From SIG636 sp045604285 (lineage in GTDB: Bacteria > Bacillota > Clostridia > Oscillospirales > CAG-382), in assembly GCA_045604285.1 (NCBI GenBank), contig JAZUNS010000155.1, positions 1-15,406 on the forward strand: a stretch of 15,406 nt of DNA, given 5' to 3'. The notes below the pieces were generated by a model. It was not told the origin of the DNA. It saw only the letters and a list, made by a program, of their open reading frames with translations, and made no database searches. Shown here in pieces: positions 1 to 6,079 of the stretch (position 1 is its first letter; each line of letters starts with the position of its first letter). A program made the translations under genes and the position numbers.

Positions 1-209
1 CAGAGTGAGAGAAACGAAGTTATTTTTTGCGAAAAACGAGCGTCGGCGTAGTAAACTACGGTAGCGATGTTTTTCGTAAAAGTGCCTAAACTTTGTACAA
101 ATCACTTATAGAAAGGGAAAATGCTTATAAAATAAGGTGGGCTCTATCTGCAAGCCTTTTCTGTATTGTTTTACTTAGGCACGTAAAGAGCAAGTTTGTC
201 TTCACTCTG
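1..209. repeat. Nested inverted-repeat element, unassigned
   Basis: This stretch has no gene. CAGAGTGA at 1-8 is matched by its exact reverse complement TCACTCTG at 202-209, and with single-base gaps the match extends a few bases inward. Inside lies a second exact 8-bp pair, GTGCCTAA at 82-89 with TTAGGCAC at 175-182. A third structure is an imperfect long hairpin: CGAAAAAC (30-37) pairs with GTTTTTCG (69-76), and CGTAGT (47-52) pairs with ACTACG (55-60). TTTGTACAAA at 93-102 is a perfect palindrome. The layout could be a short non-autonomous mobile element (MITE-like) or a structured noncoding RNA closed by the GTGCCTAA stem. I recognise no Rfam family and no promoter I would trust. Confidence 0.45.
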
Positions 210-236
210 AAGCCCCCGACCGGAGGCCGGGGGCTT
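210..236. terminator. GC-rich hairpin after the capsid module
   Basis: AAGCCCCCG (210-218) and CGGGGGCTT (228-236) form a perfect 9-bp stem with a 9-nt loop. It lies 9 bp past the stop of the last minus-strand phage gene, so it is well placed to end that operon. Neither side carries a good U-run (minus side continues CAGAGTGAAG, plus side TAAATATCC), so termination efficiency is uncertain. Confidence 0.55.
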
Positions 237-245
237 AAATATCCT

Positions 246-605
246 TTAATGGTTAATTACGGGTAAAAACTGCAAAGCGCTGAGCTTTGCGCCCATATCG
301 GCAGGGGATACCTTAAGGCAGATTCCCTCTGCGGTTTTACACGCTCTGCTGTCAAGGCAAAAAACGGCGCATTTGCCGGGTTCAACGGTGCCGATCTCCT
401 TGTCGGTGTTAACGCCGTAATCGCCCGCCGTAAGGCTTACGGAAACCTCCCCGGCGCCGTTTACGTTGTCAACCATAAAAAAGCTTCTGTCATCGGCTGC
501 AGAAATCTCTGCAACGTAGTCGGTATCGCCGGAGTTCACAACAGATTCAACCTCGGCAAGGGAAAACAAGCCGTTTATTGTGGTAACGGGTATAACTTTA
601 GCCAT
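246..605 (-). CDS. Small capsid decoration-like protein
   Basis: A 119-residue protein and the last gene of the head module. It follows the major capsid gene by 21 bp and has a perfect Shine-Dalgarno, AAGGAGGAATAA before ATG at 605. It has no signal peptide or membrane segment and looks beta-rich. The pattern of residues 38-105 (DDRSFFMVDN, then a VSVSLTAGDYG strand and an acidic turn, then VEPGKCAVFCLDSRACK) resembles small beta-sandwich head-decoration proteins coded next to the capsid gene in phages of Clostridia. Four cysteines at about 79-96 are unusual for such a protein. Assignment rests mainly on position and fold impression, and a capsid-associated protein of another kind is possible. 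Confidence 0.5.
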   Translation of the reverse strand: MAKVIPVTTINGLFSLAEVESVVNSGDTDYVAEISAADDRSFFMVDNVNGAGEVSVSLTAGDYGVNTDKEIGTVEPGKCAVFCLDSRACKTAEGICLKVSPADMGAKLSALQFLPVINH

Positions 606-626
606 ATTTATTCCTCCTTAGTGCGC

Positions 627-1454
627 TTATATTTCGTTGCTGCCGTCGGTTACGGGGCAGGCAACCAGCTCTTCGGGACGTATAACTTTTGCGCCAAAGA
701 CAATTCTGCCTCTTACGGCGGTGTCAAAGCTGTCCTCTAAACGGTCAATAACCTGGGTTTCCAAAACCTGCTCTGCATAGGCGATAGAGCTGTAGGAACC
801 GGCAAGCATAACCGTGCTGCCGTTTTCGTCGGTTGCAAGCTGGTTGGATACGTAAATATCACAGCCAAGCTCGTCGGTAAAGCCCGTGCTGCCGGTGCCG
901 TTTATGCCTTGATTTACAGAAAACTTAACGCCTGCCAGCAACAGCTTTGTCTTTATAAAAGGAGGCACCACAATCCAAATTCTGCCGTCAGGCACGTTCT
1001 TTTCCTCAAGCACCTGCTTCATCTCGGCAATAGCCTGCAAAACGTTGGCGGGGGTAGCCTCTACGCTTTCCATGGCTGTACCTGCCTGGGGATACAAACC
1101 GAAAACGTAGGCGTCAACCTGGTTTTTAAGGTTGTAGGATGCCCTCTTCGTCTGGGAATCCTTAAGACCAACGCTGCTTCTAAGGGCTTCAATATCCTTA
1201 ACCTTAAAGGAAAAAGCCTTGTCCTGGTCGATGTAAAGGGTGGTAGCGGCGTCGTCTATATCCTCATAGGTCACCTCGCCGGTGTAGTCGTATACGGAAG
1301 GCTCGGAAAGCCCAATAAAGGTTACGCTGTCACCTGCGTTTTTTATATCACCGCTAAAATCGGTGTAGCAGATGGTGTTTGCCAAAAGATTATCTTCGTT
1401 GGTGCGGAGTATTTCTGCCGCAATGATTTTTTCTATACTGTTGTAGTTAGCCAT
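627..1454 (-). CDS. Phage major capsid protein (HK97-fold, P22-coat type likely)
   Basis: A 275-residue protein that should form the icosahedral shell. It starts at ATG 1454 behind AAAGGATATAAT, 18 bp after the scaffold gene. The N-terminus (residues 1-60: NSIEKIIAAEILRTNEDNL, a helix, then GDSVTFIGL and TGEVTYEDIDD) and the middle (KAFSFKVKDIEAL, then LKNQVDAYVFGLY, then NVPDGRIWIVVPPFIKTKLL near 154-173) match the usual layout of capsid proteins encoded without a protease: an E-loop-like beta region, a spine helix and a P-domain. There is no long N-terminal delta domain, which fits a separate scaffold protein. The reading frame is intact. Confidence 0.8.
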   Translation of the reverse strand: MANYNSIEKIIAAEILRTNEDNLLANTICYTDFSGDIKNAGDSVTFIGLSEPSVYDYTGEVTYEDIDDAATTLYIDQDKAFSFKVKDIEALRSSVGLKDSQTKRASYNLKNQVDAYVFGLYPQAGTAMESVEATPANVLQAIAEMKQVLEEKNVPDGRIWIVVPPFIKTKLLLAGVKFSVNQGINGTGSTGFTDELGCDIYVSNQLATDENGSTVMLAGSYSSIAYAEQVLETQVIDRLEDSFDTAVRGRIVFGAKVIRPEELVACPVTDGSNEI

Positions 1455-1472
1455 ATTATATCCTTTCTGTTT

Positions 1473-2009
1473 CTATATTTTCCATTTGCCCAAGGAGCGC
1501 AAAATCTGCGGAAAGCTTTTCTTTACCGCTTCGGGCGACATTGCTTCAACCTGCTCCATGGTAAGCTCGCCCTCGCCGTCGTAAGGGTTAACGGGTGGCG
1601 GCGCAGTTTCGCTGTTTTTAGCGTTAACGGCGTCGGCATAGGTTTTGTCACCCTCCGTTGTCGCAACGTATAAAGCGTAGGCGTAGGGTAGGGGAATGCC
1701 GCCGTTCATATCAGCCCATACTGTGTCGGGTATCCCCTCCGATTTAACCTGAGGGAACAATTCTCTAAAGCGCTTAACGTCCCTGTCAAGCTTGGCTTTT
1801 CGTTGCTCTTCACGGGCGGCACGGCGTGCGGCACTCTTTTCCGTGCGGGCAGAGTTTACGTACTCTGCAGCCTCCTTGGGCAGCCCTTTGGCCTTGTTTG
1901 CAAAAAATTCATCCCTTTGCTTTTGCAAAAGCTGAATAAAGCCTTCCACGTCGGTACCGGCGTCTGCGGCTACGTCCTCAAGGATGTCGTAGATCTGTTC
2001 TTTTGTCAT
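1473..2009 (-). CDS. Phage capsid scaffolding protein
   Basis: A 178-residue, highly charged, mostly helical protein between portal and major capsid, the classical place of a scaffold. Residues 52-85 are a long Arg/Lys/Glu/Ala helix (AARRAAREEQRKAK...VKRFRELF) likely to form a coiled coil. A Pro-rich linker follows (APPPVNPYDGEGE, about 136-148), then a short C-terminal helix ending in basic KWKI, which fits the capsid-binding tail of scaffolds. Its start ATG (2009) overlaps the portal stop in TTATGA, and its ribosome site AAAGGAA lies inside the portal gene, so the two are translationally coupled. No Ser-His-Asp protease signature is visible, so this is not a fused protease-scaffold. Confidence 0.7.
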   Translation of the reverse strand: MTKEQIYDILEDVAADAGTDVEGFIQLLQKQRDEFFANKAKGLPKEAAEYVNSARTEKSAARRAAREEQRKAKLDRDVKRFRELFPQVKSEGIPDTVWADMNGGIPLPYAYALYVATTEGDKTYADAVNAKNSETAPPPVNPYDGEGELTMEQVEAMSPEAVKKSFPQILRSLGKWKI

Positions 2010-3559
2010 AAGGTTCCTTTCTCAGCCTGCTGTGGAATTGCTTTTATTTCCTCCAGCAGCTCTGCTTTTTTGGGAATAAGCTTGTCGGGTACACGCTCAA
2101 GATACTGCTTAAGGCTGATCTTGCCCGATTGTAAGAGGGCGTCTAAAGTGTTTAGTGAGGCAATCTCAGACCAATAGCTGGCAGTACCCGCCTCTACCCT
2201 ACAATCAAAAATGCAGTGCTTGTAGCGGCTTAAGGGCAGTTTCTCATATCCGTTATCCGTTTCTATCAAACGCATATCGTCGTAGTAAGAGAAAATAAAA
2301 TCAAGCCACACAAGTCCTATTGCCTCGGCAAAAGCAAAAAGATTTCTCTTAATGTTTTCAAGGGGCATAGCCGAGGCCTTCTGTAAAGCGAGAATGGCAG
2401 AGGTGTTTTTGGGGTCAACGTCGCCAAGGGCGGTATCCGTAGCCCCCAAAAACTCTTTGGTGTTGCTTATGGCAAGGGTCAAAAGCTCCAGCATGCCGGA
2501 TTGCATCTGCCCTGCAGGCAAAACCTTGGCAACGCTGTCAACACTACCGTTTACCGCAATGGCCTCGCCCACCTTGTTGGTCCATTTGTCAATAATGGTA
2601 GAGTCGTACACAACCTTAGAAAAGGCGGTGTCCATCATGTGCTTCATTGCCATGGCAAAGCCCTTGTTTATAAACACCTGGTTTTCAATAAGCCCGGTGG
2701 CAACCGCCTGCCCGTGCCAGGAGTTTTTTATACCCGTCCAGTTCATAAAGCATACCGGGTATAGGGAAAGGGGCGTTTTCGTTTCGGGACATATTACGGC
2801 ATTCTTAACTGACTTGCGGTAGCAGACCTTCCCGTTTTCGTCCTTCCACAGCTTTATAAGGGCGGTGCATTTCGTCCCCTCCAGCTCCTTTTCTGCCATA
2901 TCTCCGCTTTGATAGGCGGTATCGTCATCGGGACGTATCTTGGCTATCTCGCTTTGAGGCACGCCGTTTTCCTTTGCGGCTTTAATAAGGGAAGCAACCG
3001 TCTCTCTGGACGAGATAAGCACGTAAGGCTGACTTTGCACGTTTTTGCTGTTGGGATTACCGAAAAATACGTTGGTGTTGTCCACCAGCACGGTTTTAAA
3101 ATCCCCGGTAAAGGGCTGGCCCGTCTTAACCGATCTGTCCCAATATGTGTATGCAACAGCATCACCGCTAAGGGCGGCATCCGTAAGGGCGTCGGAAAGC
3201 AGGTCGTTAAGCTTAAGCTTGTCTGCCTTTGTCTCGATGATTTTATTTATAACCTCGGTAATGCTTTCCGCCTCTTTAACAGAGACGCCGCCAAGATCAC
3301 CGAAGGGCGAGGCATAAGTAAAGCGTATCGCCGTGCGGCTTTGCATTACGGACGAAACGTAATAGCCGATGATACGCTTAAAAATATTAAAAACGGGCTT
3401 GGGCAACCCGCCGGAATCCACTCCCGTCCACTGGTCTCCACGATAAAACCTTTCGTTTCTGTTTACCGTGGAGTACAGATCAATAGAGTGGTTGTATTCT
3501 CTGCCTTTTTCAAACAGAGCCCAATCCTCGGTACACTCGTTTTTTCTTTTGTTAAACAT
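2006..3559 (-). CDS. Phage portal protein (P22-like)
   Basis: A 517-residue protein expected to form the dodecameric ring at one capsid vertex through which DNA is packaged. The N-terminal signature FYRGDQW (38-44) followed by KPVFNIFKRIIGYYVSSVMQ matches the FYxGxQW and ...N.I...V..V pattern of P22-type portals. The middle has WTGIKNSWHGQAVATGLI and ENQVFINKGFAMAM (stem and wing region) and the helical segment GDVDPKNTSAILALQKAS (crown side). Length is shorter than the 725 residues of P22 gp1, which has a long C-terminal barrel; this protein seems to lack it. It starts at ATG 3559 behind AAGGAGG, 13 bp after TerL, and overlaps the scaffold gene by 4 bp. Confidence 0.8.
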   Translation of the reverse strand: MFNKRKNECTEDWALFEKGREYNHSIDLYSTVNRNERFYRGDQWTGVDSGGLPKPVFNIFKRIIGYYVSSVMQSRTAIRFTYASPFGDLGGVSVKEAESITEVINKIIETKADKLKLNDLLSDALTDAALSGDAVAYTYWDRSVKTGQPFTGDFKTVLVDNTNVFFGNPNSKNVQSQPYVLISSRETVASLIKAAKENGVPQSEIAKIRPDDDTAYQSGDMAEKELEGTKCTALIKLWKDENGKVCYRKSVKNAVICPETKTPLSLYPVCFMNWTGIKNSWHGQAVATGLIENQVFINKGFAMAMKHMMDTAFSKVVYDSTIIDKWTNKVGEAIAVNGSVDSVAKVLPAGQMQSGMLELLTLAISNTKEFLGATDTALGDVDPKNTSAILALQKASAMPLENIKRNLFAFAEAIGLVWLDFIFSYYDDMRLIETDNGYEKLPLSRYKHCIFDCRVEAGTASYWSEIASLNTLDALLQSGKISLKQYLERVPDKLIPKKAELLEEIKAIPQQAEKGTL

Positions 3560-3572
3560 ATATCCTCCTTGA

Positions 3573-4919
3573 CTAATAGTCTATTATGCTTCTGTAGGCT
3601 TCCTTTTCGGGCTTGGGACAGTCAAAGCTGTAGGCGTAAGAAGGCTTTTTCTTTTCAACGCTTGGGGTCTTGGGCGCTCGTGACATAAGCCCGTAGCGCA
3701 AAGCCTCGGGGGCGTGGGTTATCTCGTGGGGGGTATCTGCGGCATCCTCTTTTACGTTGTCGTCAAACCTAAGCAGGGGCAAACAGCGTATAAGGTTTTC
3801 ACAGCAGTCAAAAATACATACGCCGCTTTTGCCGTCATCGCCGTCCTTAAGATATTCTCTAACAACCCTCCAGCCGTTTATTCTCTCGTTTACTGCCTTT
3901 TTTAGTCCCGTAAGCCCTGCGGCTGTCATTATTTCCGCACCGCTTTTGCCACTTTCCTGCCGCCTGTTCCATAGGTCGGGTGACGCCACCGTGTAGCGTA
4001 TGCTTTCCCCTCTCGGGGTGCTTTCCCTTATTTCCTTGGCTGCTTCTGAAAGCAACAGCCCCGGCTTATAAAGCTCTCTGTAAACGTATATGCGCCCCTC
4101 AGGCGATACCGCCAGCCAAAGACACGCCGTCATATCAAGCCCGTAATCAAGGGAGCAAAACTTTTGCCAATGGGCGGGCAGCTCAAAGGGGCGGCAGGTG
4201 TGGCTTTCCCTGCAAAACTCAGGAAAAAATGCACCCTCAAAAGAGTCCCAATCACCGTACAGCATGGCGGCACGCCGCTTTTCGGGTAACGCCATAAGGG
4301 TTTCTACGTATTGGGGATTGTTTTTCATTATGTAGTCGTTGTCAAAAACCAGCGACCGTATAGACACGTAGTTTTCCGCCTTTTCGTTACCTCGGTATTT
4401 TCTTTCCACAAACAGCCGCTTAAACCAATCGTGTCCTACGCCGCCCGGATTAGCGGTTAAAAACATCCTCGGTGCAAAGGCGGTGCTCATGCTGCCCGAC
4501 GCTCTGTTGCATTCGGTAAGGCACTGAAACTGAAAATAGGTAAAGTGGGTTGCCTCCTCCATGCCAATAACCTCGTAGGACTGCCCCTGGTACTGCAAAA
4601 CGTCACTTTCGCTGTCACAGTACCCCAGCTTTATACGGCTTCCGTTTTTAAACCTAAACTCCTTTTGGCTGTCTCTGTATTCCGCAATGTCCTTCAAAAG
4701 CTTTTGCAGGGGCAAAATGTGGTTTTCTCTCAGCTCCCCCAGGGTACGCCTCAGAAGCAAAATGTTAATAGCGGGATAATTCACCGCCAAAAGCACCATT
4801 TTCATACGCATCGCCCAGCTTTTTCCGCCGCCCCTTGCTCCGCCGTAGGCGGTGTAGCGTGCATCGGATTCAAAAAACAGACGTTGCTTTTCATTTGGCT
4901 CAATAATTATTTCGCCCAT
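3573..4919 (-). CDS. terL: Phage terminase large subunit
   Basis: A 448-residue packaging motor with ATPase and nuclease domains. Walker A is at 26-34 (GGARGGGKS) and Walker B around 116-122 (EVIGMEE), where the usual aspartate before the catalytic glutamate is Met-Glu. The coupling motif FLTANPGG is at 153-160. The nuclease domain follows GDWDSFEG, with the first metal-binding aspartate at D258 (SLDYGLD), a second acidic site near ASPDLWNRR, and a C-terminal APEALRYG stretch. Its ATG (4919) lies 13 bp inside the TerS gene, so translation is coupled. Length and motif order are full, so it looks functional. It would act with TerS and portal to fill and cut DNA. Confidence 0.93.
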   Translation of the reverse strand: MGEIIIEPNEKQRLFFESDARYTAYGGARGGGKSWAMRMKMVLLAVNYPAINILLLRRTLGELRENHILPLQKLLKDIAEYRDSQKEFRFKNGSRIKLGYCDSESDVLQYQGQSYEVIGMEEATHFTYFQFQCLTECNRASGSMSTAFAPRMFLTANPGGVGHDWFKRLFVERKYRGNEKAENYVSIRSLVFDNDYIMKNNPQYVETLMALPEKRRAAMLYGDWDSFEGAFFPEFCRESHTCRPFELPAHWQKFCSLDYGLDMTACLWLAVSPEGRIYVYRELYKPGLLLSEAAKEIRESTPRGESIRYTVASPDLWNRRQESGKSGAEIMTAAGLTGLKKAVNERINGWRVVREYLKDGDDGKSGVCIFDCCENLIRCLPLLRFDDNVKEDAADTPHEITHAPEALRYGLMSRAPKTPSVEKKKPSYAYSFDCPKPEKEAYRSIIDY

Positions 4920-5290
4920 TCCTTGGCAACTCCTTTAATTACCACGTTATCCGCTGCTGCGTTGCCGTCCTCGGTTTTGTCACGGTAGCCGTGGTTGTTC
5001 TTAAGGTCAAAGGAAAGCACTGCAGGCGGCAGCTTGCCCTTAAACGCCAATTGCTTTTTTATGGCGGCTATTCGGTTTCTCGCCTTCCTCAGCTCAAAGC
5101 CACATACCTTGTCGTTTTCCATGGCAAACAACCCCTCACGGGTGGTGCCTAAATAATCTGCCAGGCTTTCTACGTCGGCGGTAATATCGGGGTTTTCCCG
5201 CAAATAGCCGTCAAAATAAGCACAAAGCCTCTGTTTGCAGTCCTCTGCATTTAAAAAGACCGCCTCCTCGGGCGGCCTGCGCTTCTTCAT
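4907..5290 (-). CDS. terS: Phage terminase small subunit
   Basis: A 127-residue protein that starts the head operon (ATG 5290, AAAGGAA ribosome site 7-8 bp upstream). Residues 37-58 form a helix-turn-helix (VESLADYLGTTREGLFAME) of the kind TerS uses to bind the packaging site, and LKNNHGYRDK at 96-105 is the conserved tail seen in many TerS proteins, where it usually reads LxNNHGxxDK. A basic N-terminus (MKKRRPP) precedes a helical oligomerisation region. The packaging (pac or cos) site is often within or near this gene, but I cannot point to one. Its promoter is probably the one at 5341-5369. Confidence 0.85.
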   Translation of the reverse strand: MKKRRPPEEAVFLNAEDCKQRLCAYFDGYLRENPDITADVESLADYLGTTREGLFAMENDKVCGFELRKARNRIAAIKKQLAFKGKLPPAVLSFDLKNNHGYRDKTEDGNAAADNVVIKGVAKEWAK

Positions 5291-5340
5291 TGCTTGCGTT
5301 CCTTTCTTGCGTTTTTTGCATGGTTTTTCCTTACACCTTC

Positions 5341-5369
5341 ATTTTAGCACCTAAATTTTTGTATTTCAT
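5341..5369 (-). promoter_or_regulatory. Candidate sigma-A promoter of the head module
   Basis: On the minus strand ATGAAA (5364-5369), a 17-bp spacer and TAAAAT (5341-5346) with a TGC extension before the -10. This would start RNA near 5334 and give a 44-nt leader for terS. The -35 matches consensus at four of six bases, so it is weaker than the host-gene promoter facing it. Confidence 0.45.
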
Positions 5370-5399
5370 CCCGTTTTTGTCCCGTTTTTTTCTCACCTC

Positions 5400-5428
5400 T
5401 TGACGGAAAGGCAGCTTTGGGGTATAAT
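5400..5428 (+). promoter_or_regulatory. Sigma-A promoter of the GtrA-type gene
   Basis: TTGACG (5400-5405), 17-bp spacer, TATAAT (5423-5428). RNA would start near 5435, leaving only about 15 nt before ATG 5450 and just enough for the GGAAGTGAT ribosome site. Confidence 0.8.
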
Positions 5429-5449
5429 GCACGGTAAGGAAGTGATATA

Positions 5450-5968
5450 ATGAAAAAATTAATAAAAAAGCTGTGGAATTTGTTTTTCCATACCGAAAAA
5501 GGTCTGTACCTGGTGTTCGGTGCATTAACCACCTTGGTATCCCTGGTGGTGTTTTATCTGTTTAACGGCTTTGACGTAAACGTTCTCGGCAGCAAGCTGT
5601 TTTTCGAAGGCCTTTTGCCGGCAAGCATAGCTCTTCCGTTTTCTCTTTCGGTGTCGGGCTATATGGTGGCAACGGTACTTAGGAACGTGGCAGGTATAAT
5701 TTTTGCCTATTTTACCAACAGAGGCATGGTGTTCGGCTCTACCGCCAAGGGTAAGGAAAAAATAAAGGAATTTTTTAAGTTTATTTCCTCACGCCTTATA
5801 ACCTTTGCGCTGGATCTTTTAATGATGTATTTAATGGTAGACGTGTTCGATATGCAGGATACTCTTGCAGGTATTCTCTCCATGGTTATCGTAATAATCC
5901 TTAATTACGTCCTCAGCAAACTGTTTGTTTTTAACAAAAATGAGCATAATGCACAAAAAGAAGAGTAG
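5450..5968 (+). CDS. GtrA family membrane protein
   Basis: A 172-residue protein with four predicted membrane segments (about 18-38, 66-90, 112-132 and 138-160) and a charged C-terminal tail ending KEE. The segment around 85-95 (FAYFTNRGMVF) and the final LNYVLSKLFVF are typical of the GtrA family, small membrane proteins linked to moving undecaprenyl-phosphate-bound sugars across the membrane for decoration of surface polymers. The usual partner glycosyltransferase (GtrB-like) is absent here. GtrA proteins can be phage-borne serotype converters, so its position beside the head module is worth noting, but its own strong sigma-A promoter and opposite strand argue it is an independent gene. Start ATG 5450 is set by AAGGAAGTGA. 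Confidence 0.85.
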   Translation: MKKLIKKLWNLFFHTEKGLYLVFGALTTLVSLVVFYLFNGFDVNVLGSKLFFEGLLPASIALPFSLSVSGYMVATVLRNVAGIIFAYFTNRGMVFGSTAKGKEKIKEFFKFISSRLITFALDLLMMYLMVDVFDMQDTLAGILSMVIVIILNYVLSKLFVFNKNEHNAQKEE

Positions 5969-5978
5969 TTTTTTGTGC
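5951..5978 (+). terminator. A/T-rich hairpin over the GtrA stop codon
   Basis: GCACAAAAA (5951-5959) pairs with TTTTTGTGC (5970-5978) across the stop codon of the GtrA gene. The second arm is itself U-rich, but no U-run follows it, so termination here is only possible. It is the sole hairpin between the GtrA gene and the next promoter. Confidence 0.3.
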
Positions 5979-6003
5979 AAATGATAAAAAGTAAAATTAG
6001 CCC

Positions 6004-6032
6004 TTTACTGTTTGACTTTTTAGTGCTATAAT
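6004..6032 (+). promoter_or_regulatory. Sigma-A promoter of the binding-protein gene
   Basis: TTTACT (6004-6009), 17-bp spacer, TATAAT (6027-6032) with extended TGC just before it. RNA start would be near 6039, giving a 41-nt leader. Confidence 0.75.
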
Positions 6033-6079
6033 GTGTTTTGATAAATTCTGTACAAAAGTGCTTTTTTCCGGAGGTAGAA

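Noticed and set aside
909..1673. 254-residue plus-strand frame across the capsid gene
   Set aside because: It runs antisense through two phage genes with good ribosome sites and coupling, and encodes no recognisable product.
1..5440. Prophage attachment-site direct repeats at the two ends of the head module
   Set aside because: Comparing 1-245 with 5291-5440 by eye gave only short A/T-rich matches such as TTTTTTGC, no longer than expected by chance.
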